NCBI GenBank assembly: GCA_963920575.1
Contig: OY986970.1
Location: 25,563,869 to 25,627,868, forward strand
DNA length: 64,000 nt
Direction: 5' to 3'
From: Narthecium ossifragum
Taxonomy: Eukaryota; Streptophyta; Magnoliopsida; Dioscoreales; Nartheciaceae
Shown: positions 43,530 to 55,612 of the stretch, in pieces
Layout: the number at the start of each line of letters is the position of its first letter
How positions within the stretch are numbered: position 1 is the first letter of the stretch
Made by a program: the position numbers and the translations under genes
Notes under the pieces: generated by a model
Database searches by the model: none
Told to the model about the DNA's origin: nothing
Seen by the model: the letters and a program-made list of their open reading frames with translations, nothing else

Positions 43530-45340
43530 AGTTGCCTTGCACAGTGGCCATCAGATAATTCTCTCAATGACCACTATGAGAGTGGAGAGTACATAAAATA
43601 GACCACCAAAACAATAAATCTTTTAATCGTTGGTCTTCAAATTTAAACGGGTATGGTGGCTTTGGAGATGATTTGTGATAGCAAATGTCACAAATTTGTT
43701 GAGGTTTCTCTCCTCATAAGACCCCAACAAACGGAATGTGGATGCGGCACAAGAGGAGAAAAAGAAGAAATTATGAAGAAAGGATCTCTAGAATCAAATA
43801 TGGGAAACTTGGGATCAATCCAGAATGCCTTCGGATCGATCCAAGTTGATGTTGGATCGATCCAGATGTTGGATCGATCCGGACCTGGTTGGATCGATCC
43901 GGAAGGCCCCTCACAAAGACGTGGTTGCAGGTCTGCATAGTGGATCGATCCAAAGCTACAGTGGATCGATTCATACCCAGTTTTCAGATACGTGGATTGC
44001 AGAAGAGCCCAGTTGATCGATCCAACTCACCTCAGATCGATCCAACCCAAATCTGAATCAATCCAAAGCCACAATGAATCGATCCCAGACATGTTGACAG
44101 AGATTGGTTTGTCCGTCACACAATTGGATCGATCCAAGCCTTCTTTGGATCGATCCAAAAACGACAGACGGGTTTTTTGGATGGTTAGGTTTAATTCCGA
44201 TCTTAATTAACTTGGGGCATATAATTAGGGGTTATGTGATCTTTTATGTCATATTCTTGTTGCTTAAAACCCTAGAGAGAGAGGTCTTGTTCTCCTCTAG
44301 AAGAATTCTTGTAATCCACCTTCAATCACAGTAAAATCCTCCTCCACCCTGTGGTTTTTTCTCTCAGTGATTTGCTGAAAGGTTTTTCACGTAAATCTTG
44401 GTATTCTTGGTTTGGTTTGTTTTTCTGTCTTGTCTTTACTGTCATGTCGACGTTTTAGGATTTGGGTAACATCTATACACCCAAGGTCTCTACAAAATTG
44501 GGCTAGGAATTAACTGGGAAAAAGAAAAGTGTATATAGAGTTTCCATGCATTATTAGATATATCTCTTAGGGTGAAATATAATATATAGGACTAGTTTCA
44601 AGTTGGTCTTTCAAATTTAAAACGCGTCAAAATAGACCTTATATTTCATAATTGATTCCACTCAGGAGGCCTCGCATGTGCTCGGCTTCCCGAGTGGCTT
44701 GTTTGTTTCATGGGGTTTAGAGACCGGATATCACTAGTACTCTTGGTTCCACCTTAACCGAGTTTTCGTGTAGCTGGAGATGAATAAATAATCCCGTTGG
44801 GAGTTGAGAGTCTGGTGTATCCCACACGCATAAGATTAATTAATCCCTTGAGAGGAGGTGAAAAAAGCTATGTTGGGAAGAGAGATATGTAGGATGTAAT
44901 ATAAAATGTCAAAAATATTCATTAACTAAAAATATTAGAACTTTGATCTTTTTATGTATCCTACTAGCTCTATCATATTGCTTATTTAACACTAGAGAAG
45001 AGTTTTACTCATCGTAACACCTCTCAGGATATACCCTTTATACGGTCTTTCTTTCATGAGATTACATCATTGTTTATCCTATCCCATGAAAAAAATAAAC
45101 CTGATTTTTATCCTGAATTAAATATTTATTAAAATATAAGGTTAAAGTCATATTTATGACTCAAGTTTTTCTTACTTTTACATTAGTCTCTAAAATCTTG
45201 ATAATGTCAAAATACTTCCTAAAATCTATCAAAGGACTTCAAAACTCAGCTTCCATCTAAGCGAGGCGAGGTTAAGAAGCCCAACCAAGATTAAAACCGA
45301 ACCACCCCGTGTTTGGTTACGTTTATTTATCCCTCAGGTA
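43530..45340. other. Intergenic DNA with a GGATCGATCC array and LTR-like debris
   Basis: No coding gene is supported. 43820-44160 is a palindrome array (listed separately). The part at about 44340-44460 (gtggttttttctctcagtgatt...ggtttttcacgtaaatc) looks like the 3' part of a copia LTR, and the array may belong to that LTR. Remaining sequence is unassigned. Confidence 0.45.
43815..44160. repeat. Array of the palindrome GGATCGATCC
   Basis: Seven exact GGATCGATCC copies (about 43830, 43853, 43869, 43890, 43941, 44126, 44148) and about six one- or two-base variants in 350 bases, irregularly spaced by 16-50 bases. The flanking words differ, so it is not a simple tandem repeat. Confidence 0.9.
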
Positions 45341-45963
45341 TGATGCAGGACCAAGTCTATATCTAGACCTGGTTGAGTCCGATCCGGAGAGACTTCCTAG
45401 GCGAACTGGTCACGTTAGAACTCCATCCGTTTAACTCAGATTTTCGTACGATCGTGACCGTTGGATGGGCATAAGTTTTAACCCCGATGTCCGATCGGGG
45501 CGTGCGACCAACCGTTTCGACCTGATTGACGAGCCCGACGAGATTCATCGGAGATCGAAGATCTCTCCATAACTTGAGCCTCAAAATCTCCAGATTCCTT
45601 TTCCTTATGGCCTAAATTTTCATTTTTATGTAAAACTTTCCTTTTTAGGCAGGTTATTGGTCTTTACTATTTTTAGCAGGTTTTCCTAATTCTAGCCGAT
45701 TTTCTTCTTCCTTAATTACGGATTGTCTCATTAGTTATTGGGTTTGAGTCTAACTCCTGTTTCGAGTCCATGTGTAAGTTGGTCTCTCCTTATCCTATAA
45801 AAGGAGTTTTAGGGTTTGTAATTAGGGGACTTTTGGATTAGTAAGAGTGGTTTTCTCCTTTTGAGAATCCTGATTGTCTCTCCCATAGAGAGGATGGTTG
45901 TCTCTCCCATAGAGAGGACGATTGTCTCTCCCGACGAGAGGTTTTCACGTTTACCCTGCGCCA
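45341..45963 (+). mobile_element. Second solo LTR of the same gypsy family
   Basis: Starts TGATGCAGGACCAAG and ends ACCCTGCGCCA; internal blocks (gatgtccgatcggggtgtgcgacc-type, aactttcctttttaggcag, tctctcccatagagag) match the copy at 42938. It is more diverged and slightly longer. The flanks (AGGTA, CATTC) do not match, so it may be a recombinant or a truncated element. Confidence 0.8.
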
Positions 45964-46821
45964 CATTCTCTGTTCCATTCTCACTATCTTCTGTCTTAAT
46001 TTATTGTTTCTTATACCTTCTCTCATCTTCCCCTACTATTCTCTCCCTCATTCTCCTCCTACCTTCTATCTCCATCTCTTGAATCGATCACACCGAGGCC
46101 ATGCCATTTCCGTCGCCAAGCTACCCTCTTCTCGCTAATCTCTATATATACCCCCCTCTCATGCATCTCCCTCTCCTCCAAGCATCTTAATTACCTCATC
46201 CTTTTGCCTTGATCTCTTACATATTCTCTTACCTGGTCAACTTTATCATTCTCCATCGGTAAACATTTTCCGACAGATTTGAGGCCGGACTCTCTCCGAT
46301 AGATCGAGGTCTAGCATGAAGAGCTAGGGGAGGGCCAAAATGGGGGAGACAAACAAGTGGCTGAGAAGGCCGGGCCCCATTCTCCTCCTTCTTCTCCTTC
46401 TTCTCTTACGCCGTGGTTGGAAGAAGGTACTAAGGTGTAGGAGGATAATTTGGCTCTTGATAGCTTAGGACACGTACTCTAGTACGTAAATAATGGATGA
46501 TTAAATCTCTATTTTCACTTAATGGTTGGTAGAATCTTGTTTTGCTTCACAAATTTCATAGCATAATCCAAACTACTACAAACTCATGTCTCTTTATATA
46601 TATATTTATAAAGAGACACATAGAAAACCTAAAACCGCCAAATACATAAATAACATGGTAGCATTAATTGGATGTGTAGCCACCTAGCTAGCAAGTGGCT
46701 CATATGATCATCATTTGGCATAATCTTATTTGGCATATATAATACCCTTTTGAATCATTCTTTGGCATAATCTTGAATTGAACCGGTCTATATGATGGCA
46801 CCGGAGATGGATGGTTTCTGA
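45964..46821. other. Intergenic DNA between solo LTR and CRK-B upstream region
   Basis: Contains a TATA-like ctctatatata at about 46139-46150 followed by a pyrimidine-rich leader and a 42-codon frame (46340). The rest is AT-rich and unassigned. Confidence 0.4.
46340..46468 (+). CDS. Possible 42-aa membrane microprotein (weak)
   Basis: Short frame MGETNKWLRRPGPILLLLLLLLLRRGWKKVLR..., with one hydrophobic helix between basic clusters. A TATA-like box about 190 bases upstream and a CT-rich leader make it look like a transcribed leader. It is not recognised as any family, it is very short, and a donor-like GTACTAAG follows the Lys-Lys codons, so it may instead be part of a longer spliced transcript or chance. 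Confidence 0.2.
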   Translation: MGETNKWLRRPGPILLLLLLLLLRRGWKKVLRCRRIIWLLIA

Positions 46822-46888
46822 TTGCAAATGCCACATGCCCACAGTTATTTAATTTCATACAAAATTGCTATTGATTATTATTGGGCGG

Positions 46889-47000
46889 TTGACTATGGTG
46901 ATCAAAGAAGTACAGCTCCCGGTCAATGGCGTAATCTAGATCGAGCGAGGGCTTTTGTTCTCCGCTCTTGTGATCGTGACGTCTCCTTCCCAAAAGTCAA
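46889..47000. promoter_or_regulatory. W-box pair upstream of CRK-B
   Basis: TTGACT at 46889-46894 and its complement AGTCAA at 46995-47000. TTGAC is the core of the WRKY-binding W-box, often found in CRK promoters (family knowledge). The 80 bases left between the MULE target duplication and the CRK-A start contain no TTGAC on either strand. Function is inferred. Confidence 0.4.
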
Positions 47001-48143
47001 CGTGAATTGGAGAGACCGAGAGCTATGCACACAAATGGCCTCTTCTTTAATCCAACACGTATTATTAGTTGTTCATGTTCTACCGTTTTTAGAGATCAGA
47101 ACAACAAGAATCAAGAAACAGGGCAGCAGTAGCAATGTCTTCTCTCCTGATCTTCCTTTCATCTCTACTTCTCCTCCTCTTCCTTTCTTCTATGACACCC
47201 CTCTCCGCCGCCGGACCTACCTACGACCTGTGCTCCAACGACGCCAACTACACAGCCGGCAGCACCTTCCAATCCAACCTCAACCGCCTCCTCTCCTCCC
47301 TCTCCGCCGCCACCCCACCCACTGGCTTCTCCAACAACACATTCGGCCAGTCCCCCGACACCGTCTACGGCCTCACCTGGTGCAAAGCCGACGTGTCCCC
47401 CGAAGAGTGCCGGAGCTGCCTCTCCACCGCCCTCGCCGACCTCCCCGCCGTCTGCCCGCTAGGAATGAGCGCCACTCTCTGGTACGAACACTGCTTTCTT
47501 CGTTACTCCAACCAGAGCTTCTTCGACGTAGCAGATACGAGTGTTAAATATTTGTTGTGGAACACTCAAAACGTGTCGGATGTTACGAACTTCGATGATG
47601 CTTTGGGAAAGCTAATGGATAACCTCACGACGGCGGCGGCGTACCGGTCTGCCCAGAAATTCGCCGCCGGGCCGTCGGACTTGGATAGCTTCACGAAGAT
47701 CTATGGGTTGGTGCAGTGCACGCCGGACTTGACGCCGGACAGCTGTTATGGGTGTCTCCGGGCTTTCGTACTGTTTATAAAGAGTTGCTGCGGAGGACGA
47801 AAGATAGGGGTCCGCTTCTTGGGAGAAAACTGTTATCTCCGGTACGAGATAAATCCGTTTTATAACACCTCTGGTGTCTCTGCATTAACAGCCGCGCCTC
47901 CGCCACCGGCGACGACTGCCGGCGGTGGTCTGCAGGACAGTTCCGTTGGAGGTATGTTAATTAAGCAGCTGAGCATTATTCTAAAATTCTTATATACAGC
48001 TTGTGCAATAATGTCGTAAGTTCGTTTTTCTTCTTCTTCTTTTTTTTTTCCTATTATTTTTGTGGCAGTAGGTTGGGTTTAGAAAAATTACTTGGTTTGG
48101 AAAAATTAGATAGGACTTCCATGAGTGTGTTCTAATATTAAGT

Positions 48144-48510
48144 GACTAGATGGACCCATGTCACTTGACATGGTAACCACCCACTCTCATCGGCTCTTAA
48201 TCAGCCACCCCCACTGTCCCCTCTCTCCTCGTATCTTTATGACTTAGCTGCCACGTGTGCGAAAATACATGAGTTAGATTGTAACTCATAAAACATGATC
48301 ATATATAATAGACTAGGTGGGGCCGTGCCACCTAGCACGGGTAACCACCCACCCCCACTAATCCTCTTAACCACCCACCCCATGCCCCCTCTCTATGACT
48401 TAGGTGTCATGTGTTCATTTCTCTCATCCTCTCTTTATGACTCAGTTGTCACATGTGAGAAAATATATGAGTCGAATTGTAACTCATAAAACCTGATATT
48501 ATATAATAGA
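48144..48510. repeat. Tandem duplication in CRK-B intron 1 (about 167-bp period)
   Basis: Units starting GACTAGATGGACCC (48144) and GACTAGGTGGGGCC (48311) both continue GTAACCACCCAC..., TATGACTTAG, ATTGTAACTCATAAAAC and end in ATATAATAGA(C/T). Confidence 0.8.
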
Positions 48511-50380
48511 TGGACGCCGTATATTAAAAAAACAAAAGAACGTGGAAAAATGTATTCAACTATGAAAAGTTCCTCTAGAAAATTATGAATCATATGTCTA
48601 TTACTTATTTTTGAGGGATGATATCATATTTCAAACTTGAAAACGGCGTTTAAGTCATTGAATAGTTTTCTCATCATAATTAACACTGTTAATAGGACGT
48701 AATTACATCTTTGAAACATCCTTTATATTTTCAGCAAAATATGATATTGTTAGGACTATAGGGTTAATATCTACTCTCAACAGCTTAGTTTTAAAGCAAA
48801 TAGGCAATGAAGTAACATAACTCGGATTTACTTGATTAACAATATAATATTAAATAGAGTTAGCAATAATATATAGGATTTTTCTTATGTATAGCAATTA
48901 CAATAACTTGGCATCATTTATAAATCTACGATCAGCTGCTTGATTTCAAATAAACCAATAAAGAATTATAAGCTAGTTAGTTTTACCTATTTAACTATAG
49001 GTTATTAAAATAAAGCATTATCTATTCAAACCCTCAAAATTTATATCAGAAGAAAAAATCACCACTAATTTTGCGTACTCTCAAGTCCCATCCTTCTCAT
49101 ATATAATTTGATCCATCTCTTATATATGAATATAATAGGAGGTAGGTGGTATCCTATATATTCAATTCAATTCAAGAAGGCAGGTGCAGATCATATCACC
49201 ACGGCACCACCACACCACTTTCCAAAGTACCAACAAACCCACGAGACTTTGTAATTTTGTATAGAGTTGAACATGGATTCAATGAACGAGAATAGTCAAA
49301 CACTATTTCTTCGAAGGTCTACATTAGACCTTGTCCAGAATCCATATCATATGACGCACTTGATGCAAATAGGTAACCAGATGAACTTTAAAATATAGTC
49401 TGAGTGATTGCATTCACATTAGCTCGTCGACTTAACGTTTTAGGACAACCAGTGAAATAACATTTATAACATGCAATTATACACGGATAAATATGAAAAA
49501 TTTGGGAGCTAATCTAATATATATATAGACACAGACCAAGGAACGTACTCATGATCATTGAAGTTTATTTCTTCACTTTTGTGCAGGAGACAGTAGTCAT
49601 GGCTCAAAATTGGCTCTTATTATTGCCATTCCTATAGCTGCCGTAGCAGTACTACTCCTGGGCATTTGTTGTTTCGTTATATGGAGGAGAAAAACTTACA
49701 GAAAAGTGATTCGTATGTTCTCTATTAGACTTCTTCTCCATCACTAATATTAATTTTGGATCTGTAAGTTGTTTTCATAGATTAATAAGTTCTTTTATCG
49801 ATATATTAATTAACCAGGTGATACTGGAGCTCATGATGACAACTTCAAAAGCTCGGAGTCTCTATTGCTTGATTTAGCCACCCTTAGAGCTGCTACAAAT
49901 AATTTTTCAGATGCTAATAAGCTCGGAGAAGGTGGTTTTGGACCAGTTTATAAGGTATATTAACTAACTACGTACATAAGCTCTTCCAAGGTAATATATG
50001 CAATATATGTATATATATGTCAGATCTAAACTTGTTTATTTTTCATATGAAACAGGGAGAACTTGAAAATGGAGAGGTGATAGCAGTGAAGAGGTTAGCA
50101 AGGACTTCAGGCCAAGGGCTGGTAGAGCTAAGAAATGAGGTTGTTTTGGTTGCTAAGCTTCAGCATAGAAACCTTGTGAGGCTGCTGGGTTGCTGCTTAC
50201 AAGAGAATGAGAAGATGCTTGTCTATGAGTATCTTCCTAATACAAGCCTTGACAAATTTTTGTTTGGTATGCTCAAAGTTTATTGCATGCATGCATGTCT
50301 CTTTTCACGTCGTCCACATCATTTATATATGATCTTTGATCTAGTGCAATAGGGTTAGATCATAGTAGATCTTGATATAA

Positions 50381-50698
<318 letters not shown>

Positions 50699-50720
50699 TA
50701 GTAAGTTTGCAAACCCTTAA

Positions 50721-50724
<4 letters not shown>

Positions 50725-50757
<33 letters not shown>
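50725..50757. repeat. (TA)n microsatellite in CRK-B intron 5
   Basis: About 16 TA units between exon 5 and exon 6. Confidence 0.9.
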
Positions 50758-50758
<1 letters not shown>

Positions 50759-51628
50759 CTCTCAAGGGTGCAAAGCATTCATCAAATGACTGCAATAAAT
50801 TAAGTCATCACTAATGTTCCTATCCATATATATATATGCAGTGGATACATGGCACCAGAGTATGCCATGCATGGTCTTTTCTCAACCAAATCAGATGTTT
50901 TTAGCTACGGGTTCTGGTTTTAGAGATCATCACCGCCCGGAAAAATACGAGTTTCGTAAACTCCGGCCGGGCTGCAGACCTACTAAGCTATGTAAGTACT
51001 TATTAATTGTTTCTCTATAGCTCAGACCAGTTCAAAACATCCCATCTAATCTACAATATTCTAATTAATTACCTCTTTTATCTACTTGTAGGTTTGGGTG
51101 CACTGGAACGAAGGAAGAGTGTTACAGCTGAGGGATCCAAGTTTGGGTGATTTGTTTTCGACCGAAGAACTGCTGAGATGTATACACATTGGGCTGCTGT
51201 GTGTCCAGGAAGATCAGGCGGAGAGACCCAGCATGGCCTCGGTCGTTCTCATGCTCAGTAGTTTCTCTGTAACTCTTCCAAAGCCTTCTACGCCGGCCTT
51301 CTTTCTGGGCGGGAGCTCCACCTCAGAGTCGGAGGTCCGATCGGCAAATGGACAGCTTGATCTCTCAGAAAAAGGGCACTCTACTGGAAGTAGAAAGGCA
51401 CCGAAATCGTTATCTGAGAATCGTGTCACCATTTCTGAAATGGAACCTCGATGATGATTTCTGATAGATTATATATGATCACCTATCGAGCAATGTATGG
51501 TCCAGAGAAATCAGCTCTCTGATCTCTTTTTTCTTTTCTTTTTCGCAGATAGGATACGAGAGATTTGTGTAACAAGTAAAATTGATTGTAGTACTATGGT
51601 TCCAATTAATGTATATCGATCATGACAT

Positions 51629-51706
51629 TTGTATTTTTAAAATAGCATCCATTGATTCACCGGAGTTTGAGTTATTTTTAAAATAGCATCCATTGATTCA
51701 CCGGAG
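51629..51706. repeat. 32-base tandem duplication before CRK-C
   Basis: TTTTAAAATAGCATCCATTG...TTCACCGGAGT occurs twice, directly before the coding remnant of CRK-C at 51713. Confidence 0.85.
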
Positions 51707-52170
51707 TAAAATTGGTGCAGTGCACGCCGAACTTGGCGCCAGACAGCTGCTATGGGTGTCTCCGGGCTTTCGTACTGTTTATAAAGAGTTGCTGCGGAGG
51801 ACGAAAGGAAGGAGCCCAATTCTTCGGAGAAAACTGTTATCTCCGGTACGAGATATATCCGTTTTATAAAACCTCAGGTGTGTCTGCATTAACAGCGTCG
51901 CCTCCGCCACCGGCGACGACTGCCGGCGGTGGTCTGCAGGACAGTTCCGTTGGAGTTATGTTAATTAGCAGCTCAGCATTTATTCTAAAATTCTTATATA
52001 CAGCTTGTGGAATAATGTAGTAAGTTGGTTTTTCTTCTCCTTTTTTTTCTGTTTTTTTTTCTTTTATTTTGGTGGTAGTAGGTATGGGTTTTAAAAAATT
52101 AGATAGGACTATAAGTGTGTTCCAATATGGATTCGGAGGGCCTTTTGCAAAGTCAGTCCTAACGTTATGG

Positions 52171-52777
52171 GCCGGCCAATGGAACGGGGACAGGTGCATT
52201 CCACCATCCACCACTTCCCACTCCTCAATATCTATTCTCTTAATATATTTAGATATATTTATAATCTCTTTTTTTCTCTTTATATATTCAGATATATTCA
52301 TATAATATATAATATATGTGTATGCATATTATGTATATAAAATAAATATACATATTCATAATAATTATATAATATATAATAAAGATATAGATTATGTATA
52401 AGTATATCATATGTATACTATGAATATATAATTAATAAATTTCTTATGTGTGTTTTTCTATGTATATATGTTTATGTATATGGTATGTATGTTATGATAT
52501 GTATTTATTATTTTATATATAATATATATAATGTGTAATAGACATATATTCATAAAACACACATATATATATTCATTATATATATTTGTATATATACATG
52601 TGTTTGTATTTATATCTATGTTATGGATATGTATTTAACAATGTATGTATGTTATGTATATATATATTAAACATATATACACATAAGAACACATATAAAC
52701 TTTTATTAAATATGTACTTATAAGATACATACCATATACATATACATGATCTATATATTATATGTATATGTATATTA

Positions 52778-52818
<41 letters not shown>

Positions 52819-52887
52819 GATATTAAGAAAAGAAGTGGAAAATGGTGGATGGTGAGATCCACATGTCCCCACTCCATTGGTATTCAA
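52171..52887. mobile_element. AT-rich MITE with about 50-bp inverted ends in the CRK-C intron
   Basis: Left CCAATGGAACGGGGACAGGTG followed by CACCATCCACCACTTCCCACT; the reverse complement of the right end reads CCAATGGAGTGGGGACATGT and CACCATCCACCATTTTCCAC. The core is nearly pure A/T with ATATAT, TATGTATAT words and no gene. It interrupts sequence that is continuous with CRK-B intron 1. No clear target duplication. Confidence 0.65.
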
Positions 52888-53250
52888 CTATATATTGAAA
52901 GTTCCTCTGGAAGACAATGTATCACGTGTCTATTTTTGAGGGATAATATTATATTTCAAATATCACATTTTACTTTACATACCTCATTTTTTTATTCGAA
53001 GAGACGACCCAAAAGGTTAAAGACCAAGAGCAATTACATAATATCATCGAGGACCAGGAGCCCCTCATCATCTATCCAATCAAAGTCCGACTAGGAGATC
53101 CGACAACACCGTGCCACACGGTCCACCCTACCCTTACAAGATCTAGAAATGTGCAAAAACAAGACATGATCCATAGCTAACACCTCAAGCCACACCTCTT
53201 TTGCCAAACCTTAACTTCTATCTGTCTAAGCCACAAACTAGCACCATTAA

Positions 53251-53457
53251 GGCCCCATTTGGTACGGGGATAAAAGTTATTTTGGGTTAAGTAGTAATGA
53301 TTACTTGGGATAAGGAAAAAATAGAGAGGAGTAGTAGGTGAAATGGGGATAACTTTTTATAAGTGTTTGGGGATAAAGTGTGGAATAAGGGAAATATTCC
53401 CCCCTTAATCCGGGATAAAAGTTATCCCGGGTTAATTATCCCCGTATCAAACGGGGC
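53251..53457. mobile_element. Tourist-like MITE with TAA target duplication
   Basis: Ends GGCCCCATTTGGTACGGGGA and the reverse complement of the right end, GCCCCGTTTGATACGGGGA, are inverted repeats; TAA flanks both sides (53248-53250, 53458-53460). A 207-bp size, a 3-bp TAA duplication and G-rich ends with TTTGG fit PIF/Harbinger-derived Tourist elements. Confidence 0.75.
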
Positions 53458-53460
53458 TAA

Positions 53461-54860
53461 GTATTTGCACTTTGTAGAAACAATGGGAAAGAAGATTCTA
53501 TTGTATTTGTTAGGTTTAGATCGAGTCATATTTTTTGGCAATTCGTGTCAAAGTGTCAAATTTAGTATGTGTCTTGTAATCAAATCATAAGTATGGCAGC
53601 TATTGGTAATAAAGGCAGAAGATGTGCTGGTGATTATAATGGGTTTCTAGAAAGGAAACTCTCATAAAGCATGAATTGATTGTGTCCATACGTGGCTCTC
53701 ATGAGATCGTACATATGGAGAAAGATGCTGGAGATATTTAGAGATGATGGTGCAAACTATATGAGGCTCTTGATATATATATGATGTGTGATTCCAACAC
53801 TACGGCTTCCTGCGGGTTAAAAGAAAAATAGACTTGCAGAGAGAAAAAAAGGTGAGCGGAGGTCATGAAAATAAATTAGAAGCATACATTTGTACTGCGG
53901 CGTGTGAAGGCCAGTGATCCGGCGTGATCAGTCCGGAAAATCTTGGAAGGTGTCCAAGAGTTTATATGGCCGGCATGTGAAGATCGGCAACCCGGCGTGT
54001 CTAGTCCGGAGAACCTTGGAGGGTGTCCAAGGTCCATCCCGTGAGAGAAGAAGGTACTTGAAGAACGGGTCGGTTCGTGTCCAGCGTCGATAGGGGAGTC
54101 GATTGTGTCAACGTCGGTCCTAATCGAGTAAGTCTGTAAACTTCTTCTATTAGTGGATGGTTTAATAGTCCTATTGGACCCGTGGTTTTTTTCTTCTCAT
54201 TTGAGAAGTTTTTTCCACGTTAAAAGCTTCTTGCGTACATGTGTGATTGATGTGGTTTATAATAACTGGTACTTGGATAAGTAAATTAAACTTAGCAAAT
54301 GGACCATGCTAATTCTCAAACTAAAGAGTATGTGGGTTAGATTTACTATGTTTTGTTGTGAGAGATTTTCTTCGATCTAAGCATTATTGCTCGTAGATCA
54401 CAACAAGAGGAATCTAACGTAGAACATGGTACATGCACAATGTGAAATTCTGTTATTACCTTGCATGGGTATTTAAGAATTGTTTTCTATCATATCTAGG
54501 TGTTCACACATGCATGAGGTTCCCATTTGTATTCTTGCAGCAATGTTATGACATAATTGTTAGTTGCAGCCTTTGTCGTTTTTATCTTGTGTTTGGTTTC
54601 TGTTAGGGTTTTTTAGATTCGTACCCTTGGGTGTGCTGGTCTTTTTAGCTAGGGTTTGGTACTTTCAGTATTGACATTTTAATATACAAGACCCTCACCG
54701 TCTAACAAATCAGAGCTCTATAAAGAGAGAAAAGGAGCTATTAAGGAAGAGTACAATTTGACTATATATATGACACAAGCTATCATATATGGTTCTGATA
54801 TATATATATAAACTACCATATATGAGTATGCCATCTATACCAATAACTATATACGTCAAC
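53461..54860. other. Copia-type debris with a 73-base tandem repeat
   Basis: No gene is supported. A repeat of period 73 at 53900-54035 (GTGTGAAGG...GGTGTCCAAG) is present twice. 'gtggttttttcttctcatttgagaag...ttccacgtt' at 54182-54220 is typical of the 3' part of plant copia LTRs in + orientation. The part just below 54861 is LTR sequence of the minus-oriented copia remnant. Confidence 0.45.
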
Positions 54861-54861
54861 A

Positions 54862-54972
54862 TCCCCCCTCAAACTCATGATGGAGCGGAAGAAGCCATCT
54901 TGAGTTTGTGAATGAGATATGAAGTCGAGCCGGTGGATGGGACTTCGTGAAGATGTCAGCAAGCTGATCTTC
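54862..54972 (-). pseudogene. C-terminal end of a Ty1/copia polyprotein plus polypurine tract
   Basis: The minus strand reads EDQLADIFTK, the hallmark near the end of copia RNase H, followed by a decayed tail, then GAGGGGGGA (polypurine tract) and TGTTGACG (start of the 3' LTR at 54861). It stops abruptly at 54973, where the gypsy LTR begins, so the gypsy element inserted into or recombined with this copia element. Confidence 0.7.
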
Positions 54973-55569
54973 TGGCGCAGTGTAACGTGGATCTCTCAAT
55001 GGGAGAGGCAACCAGACTCTCTATGGGAGAGACAACCAGATTTCTATGGGGAAGAAACCAAATAACCCTAAATTTTATTCCTCATCCAAAACTGACTCTT
55101 TACAAAACCTAAGGCCTTCTTTTATAGGTTTAAGGAAAGACCAGACCAACTCAACATGGACTCAAACATCATTATCCTAATCTAAGTACTAAACCCGGAT
55201 TTTAAATAAGAGAAAACCTTCTAGAAATAAAAAATTTGCCAAAAATAAAAAGGACCCGAACAAACTGCCTAAAAAAGAAAGTTTTTCATAAAAGCTGAAT
55301 TTTAAGCCAAACGAGAAGGAATTTGAAGATTCGGAGGTCAAGGTCATGGAGAGATCTTTGATCTCCGATGATTCTTGATGGACTCGTCGACCCGGTCGTT
55401 TCGACTGGTCGCACACCCTGATCGGACATCGTGGGCGAAAGTTATGCCCATCCGACGATCGGGGTCGCCCGGAGATCTGAGTCGGAAGGATGGGGTCCGA
55501 ATGCGTCCGGATCGCCTCGGGAGCTGGTCCGGATCGGACTCAGTTAGGTCCGGCCTTGGTCCTGCATCA
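54973..55569 (-). mobile_element. 3' LTR of the minus-strand gypsy element
   Basis: 597 bases. In element orientation it starts TGATGCAGGACCAAGG right after a polypurine tract (CAGGGGAGGA) and ends ACTGCGCCA. The same termini as the two solo LTRs at 42938 and 45341. Confidence 0.9.
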
Positions 55570-55612
55570 TCCTCCCCTGGTTGGAAAGGACTCGTCCTCG
55601 AGTCTGAACCAC

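Noticed and set aside
46822..47547. 241-aa plus-strand frame upstream of and over CRK-B
   Set aside because: It overlaps the CRK-B signal peptide and DUF26 exon in another frame; the CRK-B frame is the coding one.
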